A stretch of DNA of 64,000 nt from Neurospora tetrasperma FGSC 2508 (lineage: Eukaryota > Ascomycota > Sordariomycetes > Sordariales > Sordariaceae), in contig NW_009799099.1 of assembly GCF_000213175.1 (NCBI RefSeq), forward strand, positions 3,825,674 through 3,889,673, in the 5' to 3' direction. The position numbers and the translations under genes are program-made. Each line of letters starts with the position of its first letter. Within the stretch, counting starts at the first letter, position 1. Shown here one piece after another: positions 35,451 to 47,644 of the stretch. The notes under the pieces were generated by a model, which was given only the letters and a program-made list of their open reading frames with translations, was not told the origin of the DNA and did not search any database.

Positions 35451-38400
35451 TCAGAGGCTTACAGTAACCGTCATATTGTTACTCAAAACCAGCAACATGG
35501 GCGGTAACCCATTGCAAAGCACCTCAACATCGGACAGGTACGTCAAACTTGCCTCCTCACTTTGACAAGTGTTTTCCTCAGGTACCGGGAGCGTGGTAAA
35601 GAGGACTGCCGTGTCCGCGCTATTCTGCCGCATCAGCTCGTTCAAAATCAGATGCTGCGCCCGGCTTGGGAGGTCGTTAAAGGAGAGCGGAAGCCCTTGG
35701 GTAGAATAGCTCGAGCCAGCTTCAGCGGCATCATCGTCCTGTTGCTGCTGATGCTGAAGTCTGTATGAAGAGAGGAGCTCGGGTATATCAAGCAGGACAT
35801 CACCACTGCCGCTGCCAGTTCCAGTCCTTGCCGGGGAGTTTGCTCTTGACTTGTCTGGGGACGATGAAGCCCCATCGTAGCGTGGCTCAACAAAGCAGAC
35901 CGTTCTAGGACCTCCTCCATTGTCGTCATCAATTGTATTTCTGGCGGCTTGTTTGCTTGAAAGAAGTGCAGCGGTCCCCGGTGTGGACCGACGTGATATC
36001 CCGGGGCGAGCCTGATCTTCTGCAAACATAATCTGTGGTCCTGTGTCATCACTGGTTATCCTTGTTTCCGGGACCAGTGAGCTGGTGAACTTTCTGGCGG
36101 TAGAGCTTTTTAAGATTGATGAGTTTTGTCGCGACAGTGTTGGCGTTGTCGTGTGGGATGATCGCTCCGTGCCCACGCTCAGAAAATCGTCCCTCTTGCT
36201 AGACCTGCCTTCTGAACCATTATTGCGACTATGCCCGGTATCCTGAGACACTGCGCCATAAGATTGCTGTGCAGATGGTCCTCCTGCCTTCCGCGATCTC
36301 CTATCCTTCCAAGGCTTCTTCAAGCGATCGAAGAGGTCTCCGTGACTCATTCGTCTAGTGGCTCCCAATAGAGGAACTCGCGACGGTTCAAGTGCTTCAA
36401 GGCCGCCATTATTTGCAACACTTGCAGCATCATTGAAATCTCCATCCAATGTACCGCTAGATGAGCTGCTGTCGCTGTCGCTCTCGCCGTCAAGGTCCAT
36501 TTCTGAGCTGTCCAGCACATTCGCCGCAAGGTTCTGAGTGTGTATTCCCATGCTGACACCCAGCCGAACCAACTGTGAGACTGTGGGCTTCTTGGGAAAA
36601 TCAGCCAGTGGCGCCCAGCTGGCGCGCCTCCTATCGCGCGGATCAGGGAGCTCGCTGTGTGGATTGTACAACCCCGGTCGTCCCGAAGTCGACTCAACGA
36701 TGTTCAATACGGAACTTATGTCGGGCTGTGAGGTCTCTTCATGGGTTCCCCGGATCTTCTGAAGTTCTTCCCACCATTCTTGGCCCACTAGACAATCATT
36801 GACCAGTTTCTCCGTTTTTTGATCTCGGAAACGCCCGTGAATGATGGCCTCGTATGTACCGAGATCACCAGAGGCCAGCCAGAAGACCAGCACCTCGGCT
36901 TCGATCCTTAGCTTTTCAAGGAGAGCCTTGACTCGTCCTCTTTCCTCTTCAACCTCGCTTTCGTATTCAACGAACACCAAAACACGAACTTGGTAAACCT
37001 TCTTCCAAGCGGGGACAGTATCGAGGATATAACCCAGCTGCAAGATGAGAGTGTCTGTTACATGTCAGCAATCGAAGTGATAAGCATGTCCAGTTGACAG
37101 AGACTCACATGTATCAAAGTTGGTGGTCAGAACATTCCTACCGTCCGCGGAGAGCTCCGCCGACATCTGGATGGGCCAAAGATCAATGTACTTCTTGGTG
37201 TTACTCCCATCTTTCCTCGGTGTCTCCAGGGTCTCAAACCCTTTACCAACCGCCACATTCAGACGATATCGCAAAGCCAGGTCCTCGAGAATAGTAAGAT
37301 AATCAATAACCGACATCATCTCCTCGGTCCTGATCACGTCAGTGGGCAAGAATCCTTCCATCAACCTAGCCGAAGTATCGCCTCTCTTTCGCTGCCTCAC
37401 GGGTTGTTTAGTTTCAGTAGTCTGCGGACTCTTAGCATGTGACGTTGGCGCCTGGTGGGATATACGCAGTGTTGGCCGGGAACGCCGCAGGTCGTCCAGG
37501 TTGTAGAAGCCAATAACGGCAATGTTGGGCCGCATACCACCCAGGCCTGCCGAGAGGATCAGGTTCCTCACGCCCCAAGTGATGGTCGGTGACATGGTGA
37601 GCTGAACAAAAGCCTTGATCCTCGAGAACTCCGAGATGTACTTTGTCCACGCCGCTTGTTGGAGCTTTGCCTCGGTAACTCCCGCGGAGAAATCATCGGT
37701 GACGATGACATGGCCGAGGATGTACAATCCGCCCTTCTTCATCGAGTTGCAGAACTGAATGAGGCGGGTTTGCTTTCTCGGGTTGTTGATGAGTAGGATG
37801 ATCTGCGGCCGCCAGAATTTGATGTGCTCTGGTTTAAGCCTCAACAAGTATTTTCGGACTTGGTGGTAGATCAAGTTTTGTGATACATCGCCCCAGCGCT
37901 TGGGCGGACTCAGATAGTGAATTAGCAGGAACAGAGTAACGAGCAGTGAGACGGCAGTGGTAGCATATGTCTCGTCGATGAAGAACATGGCAGCCGCTGA
38001 AAGCACACTACCGGCGAAGGCAGTCTGCCAGCTGAAGAACTTGAAGCCTGGGCGGAAATTGGGGGCGGAGCCAATCTTGAGCAGGAAGCAAGCGAGGTTC
38101 ATGACGAAGAAAGTCATTTGGTATCCCATGGAGATGAAGGTTGCAATCTGGTTCAGGTTCGCGAACATGGCAAACTGAGCAACGATGTACGTTAAGAAGA
38201 TAGCGAGCAAGGGCTCATCAGTCTTCTTGGTGCCTTTTCCAAAGATGGAAATACCAGGAACCAGTTTGTCTCTAGCCAATGCCTGCATGAGTTTGGCAGA
38301 GCCTATCACTCCCATCAAAGCCGAGAAGAAGCATGTTGCAAACTCTCCGGCAAAGATGATTGGAGGCCAAACATTTGTCTCCTGGATAACGTTGGTATTT

Positions 38401-39310
38401 CGCAGAAACGTGCCGTGTGTCGTACTCGAGGCCAGCGAGATGATGACCAGGACGTACGAGATGAGAGTTGACAACATGGCCCAGAGAGTTCCGCGAGGAA
38501 TGTCCTTGCTGGGGTTTCGCAAATCACCCGACATGGACGCGCCAGCAAAGATACCCGAAGTTGCCGGGAACAGGATGCCGAAGAGATCCCTAAAGGTGCC
38601 AGCTCCATTGAACTCATCACCTGCAAAATGCGGCCACAGGTTGGATCGCAAAGTGGTGAGACTGACGCCTGTGAACTCGATGCCACTGACCGGGTCATTG
38701 AATGACGGCAGGAAGATGGCCGAGACGGGAATGCTCAGGATGGAGATGACCATGATGGCTAACAAGGCATTGCTCGCCTTTGCAAACATGGCGCTGCCAG
38801 CCAGGCACAGTAGAGTGCATACCAACAACGCTCCTGTCTCGAATAGGTAGGTCCACCAATACCCCTGAGCCATGACAGGTCCCAAATTCAGCCTCAGGCA
38901 GTCGATGAGACCGACGACGTTGAGTGCGGTGTTCAAGACCTGCGCCAGATAGAACAGGATGCCGATGGAGCCTCCAAACTCGGGGCCAAGGGACCTGGAG
39001 ATGAGATAATAGGCACCACCTCCCTTGACCTCGCCATTGGAGGCAATGGCAGATAGAGACAGAGTAGTGACAAAATCAACCGAGTATGCAATGAAGAGAA
39101 GTCCTGGAAATAGTTAGCTAGTTTCCATTCAATGTGGTACACAGTAAGCTCCGGGAAGGACATACCAAGCATGCCAAGTAGACCAATCTGACCCAAGATG
39201 GAGCCGAACCTCAAGAACATGAGGATACTGAGGATATTGAGGCATACTGGGATGTAGACGCCGGAGACGACGCCCAGTTTATGCCTCCTGCTCTGATGTT
39301 CGTGATCCAT
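35451..39310 (-). CDS. VHC1: Vacuolar cation-chloride cotransporter (SLC12/Vhc1-like)
   Basis: Three exons, 39310-39166, 39103-37109 and 37054-35451, give 1247 residues. Both introns have good donors (GTATGT, GTGAGT), CTAAC/CTGAC branch sites and AG acceptors, with phases in agreement. The N-terminus HKLGVVSGVYIPVCLNILSI and LMFLRFGSILGQIG is the first helix of the SLC12 family, followed by KGGGAYYLISRSLGPEFGGS and about twelve helices to residue ~500. The cytosolic C-terminal domain contains AELSADGRN, TYTLILQLGYILDTVPAWKK and RVLVFVEYE. Yeast Vhc1 imports K+ and Cl- into the vacuole. Residues ~820-1150 form a Ser/Gly-rich disordered insert (SSSSSGTLDGDF, QQSYGAVSQDTGHSR) before the final LPLSFNDLPSRAQHLILNEL segment typical of the fungal branch. 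The start at 39310 is the first ATG in frame. Confidence 0.93.
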
Positions 39311-41997
39311 GGTTGTCGGTGTTTGACTATCATGCCTCCATTCGCGGGATGGGTTCTGGTGTTGGCGTTGCACAGCAGAAATGACTGTCTTGGGAAACAG
39401 GCCGGTAGCTTGTCGACAAGAAGCCAAGAATTGCCCTGTGAGACTGGCTTTGGGGTGAAGCGCCCAACAGAAAGCTGGAGGAAAATGGTGGAGGCCAGCT
39501 CTACCCCAGTCTCAGACCTTGCGGTGTCTATATATCCCTTGGATGCTGTGATCCTGGGAAGGGATCGGCGGCTGGTGGTGTGGGAGACGTAGCTCCAGCG
39601 TAACGCGAGGAAGCTATCAGCGGAGGACAGAAACTGAGAAGGCGTCCAAGCTCCGTCTATATACTGCACTCGAGCATGATGCTGTGGTGGTTGTATATCG
39701 AAATGTAGCGGTGGGGAAAGGATTCTTTTTTGAAGCTGGAGGTAAAGCTTGATAGACGACGTTTTTTTTTTTTTTAGTGACTTGCTGGCGAATCAGAAGC
39801 TATTCCGTCCCTGGATAAGTCTCTCACCACTATGTAGCATCAACTCAGCTTGACAGTATGGCGTCTCAGTCTTTTTTTTCTTTCTTTTTCGGTAGCTTTT
39901 GTTCAGGTTTTCGTCGTCAGTAACGAGACGCCTTGAATAAGGAAGGGGCTGGTAGCCGTAAAATTAACTCTGAAGGGGGGCTCCAAGGATACAATCAAGA
40001 TCAGGAAGGAGGGACTCAATGGGTGACGATGAGCAAGCGGGCTGAGAAGGAGCGACCTCGAACAAGAGACGGATACAAGTCAAAAACTGAAGTGTACAAC
40101 CAAGTACAACTACTGAAGCCAAACAGCTGAACGAATCAACCCCACCATCAAACCTAAGGTAGGGAAAACCTGCTTGATTCCGAAACATCCGGTACTGCTG
40201 CAGTCGATATCAAGGGTGAGTTATGTTTACGGACCGACCATCATGGCCTGGCGATTGGAGAAGCCGTCTTCCTCCATCGGCCTCCACGGTTGTTGTCAGA
40301 CCTGTCCCGGCTGCGGAAGCGGAGGGTGCTGTTGCCGACCCTCTCCCCCGCCTTCACCGGCCCGCTCCAATGGGACCGGGCAGGGAATCAGGATCGCCAG
40401 CAAGGGCCTACCTAGAATATGGCATTGTTAGGCGTTGTTATGGGGGCGGTGGAGTTGCATCAGCGCCAGAGTCTGGAGGCCGAGGGCCATCGTCGTGGTG
40501 ATGATGATGCCTTTTGTGTTTCCCTTGTGTTACTATATCGAAGATATCGGGTTGTACCGTCCTGACATCTCAATATAGACCTGTAACAGATACTCGTCCT
40601 CTCTATCTCTGTTCCAGCTACAAAAACCGAGGGTATCGCTCAGATTTGTTTTTGGTCTCGCGCATGGCATGTATCGGCGCATGACTGGATTCAACGAGGA
40701 TATCGGCGGGGTCCATGTTATGTAGCGGATAACATGAGCTAAATGATCCTCCGTCATGTCATGCTGTCCGGTGCTGCGTGTCTACAACTACATACAGTAG
40801 GTATGACAATACCGAGTAACGACACGATAACCAAAGCGTGAGGCATTCAGCCCTGATTTGTGAAGCGTGATCGCCCGTGATTACATGTGTGTATCGTTGT
40901 CCACGCTTTTGGTGAGAGACTGAAGTTGTGATCTCTTTGGTGGACGGTGACCTCTGCTTAACAGACATTCCCGTCAGAGCATCTGGGTCAGGGTCGGGTC
41001 TCAAGAGTGGATCTCCCTAGCAAGCCTGCACAGCAAGGATCGCCCAGGCGCCTGCCCGTCGCAGTGCCTGGCGCAGTGTCAGCAGGACCCGATGCTGTTA
41101 CCTCTAGGTTAAGAGGCCCACCCGACAAGGCGTTTGCAGCGTAACGAGGCACCCACGATCTCTTGTCGTCTCTTGACGATGGTCACGCTGGTCACGCTTT
41201 CTCTACGTGCCCTGTTCTCCTATCGCCAGGACACGTTCTCATTCGTACAGCGCTCACCAGATTGATGGCGGCTCCTTATCTCAGTTGGCCCAAGTGCCAC
41301 TTCGCCAATGATGTACTCCAATCAAAGACTCCAATGCCCTTGTGCTGTCGGCCAGCGCAGGTCACACGGACCCGTCTCTTGATTTCTGCATCTTGGTAAA
41401 AGTCACTCGACGATACCGACGTCAAAAGGGTAAAAGAGAGAAACATCTCCATCTTTGATACGAGAATTGTCACATTATCCAGATACATATCTCGGACGGA
41501 AGTACATATTGTTACTAGCCACCGCAACGCTGCTTACTTTCCCTCGTTTACTTGACTCGGGCCTTATCAATATCGCCCCTCAAAGTCCCAGATAGGAAGT
41601 TGGCGCTGAAGTAAACGGAGCAGACCTAGCGACAGAGAGTGCTGCGGCAGTGTTTCGGACACGCGTCGACAACCCCAAGATCGACCTACCTAGAACTACC
41701 TCGTCTCCCACTTCTAGCAATAAGAACGGGCTGTCACAAAGTCTTCGTTGCGTGCCATCATCGAACAGTCCTTCGCTCAGGCATCCTTCCACCGCTAGGA
41801 AAAAGAGAGCCGTATCTGAAACACGGACGGTCACCATCTTTATCTCTTTCTCCAGTCTCTGACCTTGACCTTGACCTTACCTCCGACACCACGGACTGAA
41901 CTGCGCTCCAGTATCTCCACGCCGATTGTGCTCTAGACAGAGGTCTGGGCTACCATTACATCATCACCACAGACACCACCTCTACTGCTTAACGACC
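39311..41997. other. 2.7 kb divergent intergenic interval
   Basis: This separates the divergent cation-chloride cotransporter and Avt3-like genes. A T14 run at about 39761-39775 and a T/C-rich patch at 39870-39890 are present. Short open frames around 40170-40500 are Cys/Pro-rich but show no family motif. I see no supportable gene; long promoters and 5' UTRs are likely. Confidence 0.5.
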
Positions 41998-44388
41998 ATG
42001 TCAAATTCGGGCAAAGACTCGGGAAGGAACTCACCGGCCCCGGGTAATGTCCCCGGCCGCTCTTCTTCGCCCGGCGGTTCTTTTCGCCCCGGCTCCTTCC
42101 GTCCCAGCTCGTTTCGCGCCCGCGAGCTCGGCACGTCGATACCACGCGCTGATAGCATCGCGCGCCTCGCCACGCCCGTACTACCACAACAACAACCGTC
42201 TGGCACTCCAACACCTATTCCGATAGAGCGAGGAGATGCCGGCGCCTTACCACCACTTCCCGGCGCCGGGTCACATTCTGCTGGCCCCGGTGTTTCTGCT
42301 TTAGCCGCTGCCTTGTCCAACACCTACGGAGCCTCGCCACCTCGCTTTGGCACTCCTCCTGCGCGCGCCCTCTCCCCTGCCCCTTCGGGTGCCCAGCTCC
42401 AAAGATCCGCGACGCCCACCACGAACTACGGCTCCTTCGAGACAAGATCGAGGTTACCGTCCACCGGTATCAACGGTTTCGGAGCATACGAAGATCCCGA
42501 GATCATCAAGAGACACTTGGTCCAGCCTGGTGATGGCGCTGGGGAGGAGACAGGCGAGAGATCCAAGGGCAAGCAACCTGCCGAAGACGACGATGAGTTC
42601 TCGAGTTTGCAGTTGCAGGGTGGTGACATCACGCGCCCTATATACAGATGGGCGGAGGAGATAGAACAGCGCAACAAGGCCAAGCGCAGCCACAGTTTCA
42701 GCTACCCCAGGCCCGAACCAGAAAATGAGATCCTGGATATCAACTCAATCAAAGTCCCTGGTGGCTTCCGGCGTAATTACCTCCGGAGAAACGCGAGAGA
42801 CCCCTCGGCTCATCCTGACGACTCCGAAAATGGTGCGGGCCAGAGTGCGCCACCGCCGAGGTTACTGACGACTAGCTTCCTTGAATTCCTTTCTTTGTAC
42901 GGACATTTCGCCGGTGAGGAACTCGAGGAAGACGATGAAGTGCTCAAGCCAGGCGAATACTTCACCTCCGGAAGCGACGAGGGCGAGTGGTGGAGTGACG
43001 AGGGCTCTGTTGATGATCACGAGCCCATGGAGGACAGCACACTGTTAACGCCGTCTCGACGTAAGAGGAGAAGGAAGGAGCGTGGTGGGAGTGGCCGAAA
43101 TAGTCCCATGAGCGCGGCAATGCTTCTCCTCAAGTCCTTTGTCGGTACAGGTGTTCTCTTCCTCCCCAGAGCCTACCTCAACGGCGGCATGGTCTTTAGT
43201 AACGCCGTGCTCCTCTTCGTGGCGGCTCTGAGCTACTACTGCTTTGTTCTCCTCGTCTCCACTCGCCTCAAGGTGGAAGGATCCTTTGGTGACATTGGTG
43301 GTATTCTCTATGGCAAGTGGATGAGAAATCTGATTCTCTTCTCCATCGTCATCAGTCAACTGGGTTTCGTGGCAGCTTACATCGTCTTCACGTCGGAGAA
43401 CTTGCAAGCATTCATCCTTGCCGTCACCAATTGCAAGACCTACATCTCCATATCATGGCTGATTATCATGCAAATGATCATCTTCCTGCCGTTCTCGCTG
43501 CTACGTGATATCGGCAAGTTGGGATTCACTGCGCTTATCGCCGACGCCTTCATCGTCATCGGTCTGGCCTACCTCTTTTACTACGACGTCCTGACTCTCA
43601 ACACCTCGGGCCTGGCCGACATCATCATGTTCAACCAGAAGGACTGGACCCTTTTCATCGGCACCGCCATTTTTACCTTTGAGGGCATCGGCCTCATCAT
43701 CCCGATCCAAGAGTCCATGAGAAACCCAGAAAAGTTCCCCAAGGTGATGGCCGTCGTCATGATTATCATCACCACTTTGTTCACCGTTATGGGCGCCGTC
43801 TCCTACGCCGCCTACGGCTCCAAGACCGAGACAGTCGTGCTCCTCAACTTGCCCCAGGACAACAAAATGGTCAACGGCGTGCAGTTCCTCTATTCGCTCG
43901 CCATCCTACTTTCGACCCCGCTGCAGATCTTCCCCGCCATCAGGATCACGGAGAATGCACTCTTCACGAAGAGCGGAAAGTACAATCCGTATATCAAGTG
44001 GCAGAAGAACGTGTTCCGCTTCTTTGTCGTCGCTTTCTGCGCCATGGTTGCGTGGGCGGGTGCCGATAACTTGGACAAGTTCGTCGCACTGGTCGGTAAC
44101 TTTGCTTGCATCCCGTTGGTGTATATCTATCCGGTGAGTTTTGCTACTTACCCTTGCTCCTTCTTGTGCAGATGATCAATCAGACGCTAATACAATCACA
44201 AACAGCCGATGCTGCACTACAGGGGCGTCGCCAGAAGCGCTCTCTGGAAATTCTCGGATGTCGCCCTGTGCGTCTTTGGCTTCATTGCCATGGCGTACAC
44301 GACTACCTTGACGGTCATGAGCTGGGCTGGCGCTGGGGAGGGCGGAGAATCGCCTGGCTATTGCGATGCCAAGGGATTGAACCCGTAA
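41998..44388 (+). CDS. AVT3: Vacuolar amino-acid transporter, Avt3-like (Aa_trans family)
   Basis: Two exons, 41998-44133 and 44206-44388, give 772 residues. The 72-nt intron has a GTGAGT donor, an ACGCTAATAC branch site and an ACAG acceptor; phase 0 joins VYIYP to PMLHYRG. Residues ~1-365 are a hydrophilic, Ser/Pro-rich vacuolar-type N-terminal extension. The transporter core then begins with AMLLLKSFVGTGVLFLPRAY, the family's first helix, and runs through about eleven helices (IVFTSENLQAFI, FNQKDWTLFIGTAIFTFEGI, LIIPIQESMRNPEKFP) to the C-terminus. Yeast Avt3 and Avt4 export neutral and basic amino acids from the vacuole; the same role is inferred here. The ATG at 41998 is chosen because the longer frame upstream lacks an ATG with good context and extends into the 5' UTR. 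Confidence 0.92.
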
Positions 44389-45601
44389 AGGCGTGCAAAC
44401 GTTTACGTGTTGATCACGAAAGGAGTCATGAGTATCCATCCTCTTGAATATATGGGACAGCGTTGGGGTTTATCAAGAAAAAGGATCCGACGATACGATT
44501 ATGGTTGTATAGAATGAAGGGAAATCATGGGATAGGGGTCGACATGATGAGAGCAAGACATATGGGTTATGACTAGATGATTGTGGGATGGACGACACTA
44601 CACTGTAGACTTGATGGGAGTGAGCAATCTGTTGCCGAGAAGCATGTCTAGAGTTTGTATTGCATCGTGGTGGAAGCGTTTTCCTGTTTGTTTGAAGAAG
44701 CTCGTCACCATAGCGATGGAACGAGAATAGTTTGACTTTTGAATAAATTGGATTAGTCTGGCATTTTCCCCATTGCACGTCTCTGGTGCCGATGCCATTT
44801 CGCCTTTGTTTTGGCGTGTTAAGACTGGGTTTTTTTTCTCCCTAGCAGTCTCTACTAATTCTGACTCTGGGCAAAGCAGCCTTTCTCTCCCATTGCAAAC
44901 AGACTTCGAGCGAACACGGTGGTAGCTACGATGACTTTCCACATATCAGTTTACTCTTTGCATATGACCAACCTCATTTCATGGTTGGAAGAGTTCTCCT
45001 TAGTATGTCGCCATTGTCTGCCTCGCCAACAAGCAAGCTCACTGCTTTCTTTCTTTGTTGAACCCTAACCCTCCCTACAAGCATGTATAGCCCAGCGGAC
45101 CGAGTCATCCAAAAGCGGGATGGCGCTGAAATAACTGAGCGCACAGACCACACGTACCTCGATCCGGGGTTCAGTGCTCCAACTGCGTTGCCTCCATCTC
45201 ACAGTGGATGCGCAACCTGGACGACGGACCTTGAAGACATCGATCAAGTGCGTTCACTTGTGTTAAAACATCCCACCCCCTTCACTCAGATCAAAACCTT
45301 CACCAGCTGACGAGCAGTATCAAAACCTGAGCGACTGAAACCTTCGGTAGTCTGTCCCATTCACGCTCCAATTTTGGGTATCGAAATTCCTACGTTCCCC
45401 CGGTCCTGCCATAAGAGCCAACCTACACAATTGCTACATCAACCACTCGACGTTCTTGAGCAGTTGACATCGTCACCCCCCGGTCTCAATCTCAACACCA
45501 CATCGCGAATTCACGATATCGGGCGACGACGACGACAATAGTTTATACACCACCGATAACCAACAACGAGCTCTACGTCATATCGTTAGCCAATCGCAAA
45601 A
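44389..45601. other. Intergenic, 3' flank of AVT3 and promoter of RPB11
   Basis: No gene is supportable. A single AACCCTAACCCTCCC string at 45060-45074 resembles telomere sequence but is too short to matter. Confidence 0.5.
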
Positions 45602-47108
45602 ATGAACGCCCCTGATAGGTTAGTAGAATCTTCTCTTTTTGCTGGTTTCTTTCCACGTGGATAAATGAAACCCCCCTCCTCCTTCTGCCCTGGACGACGC
45701 GCCTCACGCAAATTCCGGAAACACTCGACCTGGGTTGCTTTGAATCCCATGGGGGCGTTCGGCAAAGAATCATAACGACTATGTCAAAGGTCATCATGTC
45801 ATGCCGGTGTCGACTGAAACCGCAATGCCAACCCGTCTCAGTACGACAATGGAACAAATCGACCTGGACAGACAGGCAGACACTTAGATAGTCCGCCGCA
45901 GTTCTTCGCCTTGCGTGTCTATCCTTCAGGGTTTACGAGCTTGGTTCAATCTTCCCCTCCGGTAGGCGGTGTTTGTCTGGTTGCTGGTGCCAGGTGCCTA
46001 TTGTTTTGACCGCGAAACAAACGGGACGGCTTTCATCTGATCATAGACCGTGGACGTAAATGGAAGGCAACAGGCAGGCGAGGCAGCTGGGAGAATAGCC
46101 ATCTGGGAGTTGGTTGGTAACTTGTCTACCATGGATTCATTCACCTTGACCAAACTCAATCTGGAGAGTCGCTGGCTGTCAACGATATAAGAGGCGGACG
46201 ACTTCCTCCTCATACACCACTTACATCCATCATCAACCCAACATCCCTTTGGACCAGCACACAGTCCACATCACGGCAAGAAGGATATTTCCATGCCCTC
46301 CTCGTCACCTGGCAACAGCAAACAGGACCAAGATCAACAAGATGAACGGAGCAAATCCCAAGCAAAACAGCGAGCCGAACCGGTCCGCCTTTTCTCTTCC
46401 CTTTTTACTCTCATCATTACCTCACTTTCGGGTGGTAGGACAACATTACTGACATTTGCTTCCAACAACAACCAGGTTCGAGCTCTTCCTTCTCCAGGAT
46501 GGAGAGAAGAAGATTGAGGAGAAGGTTTTCACTGGTAAGTCGAGTCGATCTCCTCATCTTCTTGATGACGAGGTGATACATGGGGAGAAGAAGAAGAAGT
46601 AGTAGAATAAGGAGACCACAAGAAAACTGACCCCGATTTTTCTTTTTACTTGGATAGGCATGTCGAACACCTCCGACTTCAAGATTCTCAAGGAGGACCA
46701 CACTCTCGGCAACCTCCTCGCCGAACATCTGAAGCAGGCCCCTCATGTCTTGATGGCAGGATACAAGAGTACGTCGTCGTACCGCCGCGTCTTCACTTTT
46801 ACTTTCCTTCTCTACCCCTACTCCCACAAACCCTCACCACCACCACCACCACCACCCATGGCGAGATAAACAGAAACTGACACCTAATTATAGTTGCCCA
46901 CCCTAACGTGCCGGAACTCTTCATCCGTATCCAGACAGACGGAAGCATCACCCCGCGCGAGGCCCTCGTTGGCGCGTGCAAGCAGCTCGTGGCCATGTAC
47001 GGCCAGCTGGGCCGCGAGTTCCAGAAGGAGCTTGCCCTGCGCCAGTATGCTGACCAGGGCGAGCAGGGAGGCGGCGTGAACGGTGGTGCTAATGGCGGTC
47101 ATTACTGA
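45602..47108 (+). CDS. RPB11: DNA-directed RNA polymerase II subunit RPB11
   Basis: Four exons, 45602-45618, 46476-46534, 46658-46768 and 46894-47108, give 133 residues. The first exon encodes MNAPDR with the Arg codon split; joining to FELFLLQDGEKKIEEKV reproduces the family opening MNAPDRFELF known from yeast, which decides this start. The core is KEDHTLGNLLAEHL, HVLMAGYKIAHPN and RIQTDGSITPREAL, the alpha-like dimerisation fold that pairs with RPB3 in the Pol II assembly platform. The tail is Gly/Asn-rich (GEQGGGVNGGANGGHY), longer than in yeast. Intron 1 is 857 nt, far above the usual 50-100 nt here, and contains a TATA-like promoter segment and a second possible first exon (46342-46382). 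The other introns are 123 and 125 nt. Confidence 0.93.
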
Positions 47109-47644
47109 TCGATCCCGCCTTAACGGGGTTCGCAGTGTTTACACTCCCAACACGCCTTTACTTTACTTGACTGCCGGGGGAAGTTTACGAGGTAGTCCGA
47201 TGCTGAATTGGGCAGGTGGGAAAAGAGATGCGGTGGCATGGACGGTGAAAACATGATTAGCTCATTATCTTTGCTGTTTGTTGATCGGATCGGTCGTCAT
47301 TCAAAAACGGCGTTTAGGGATTTTCTTTGAGGATGCTTTTCAGTCAGTCTCTTTGCAGGCGTTATGATCAAGACATGCATGGGATATGGAAAATAAGGGG
47401 TTTTGACAGATCTCTCCGTTTGCTCGCTCGATGCTAGGGAAGAATGGGAACCATAGATTTGTTCAAAGTGTCGTGTGGTGAGAATATGCGAGAAGTGGAT
47501 GTTGATTTTTCAAGAGGTTTGTCAATATGTCTTTGGGACGTCTACTTCTATTTGCTCCCATCAGGTGCCCTCTATTCTATATCGAAATTTTATTGCTCGT
47601 TCAGCCATAACCCATAGCTCCTCGTCTATCAAACGTGCCGCTCT
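47109..47644. other. Convergent 3' flanks of RPB11 and the CobW-family gene
   Basis: Probably both 3' UTRs. No gene was seen. Confidence 0.5.

Noticed and set aside
40170-40501. Cys/Pro-rich short frames between the VHC1 and AVT3 genes
   Set aside because: Two frames overlap, none has a plausible signal peptide or conserved pattern, and no splice partner was found.
45060-45074. Telomere-like AACCCTAACCCTCCC
   Set aside because: Fewer than three units inside a gene-rich region; not evidence of an interstitial telomere.
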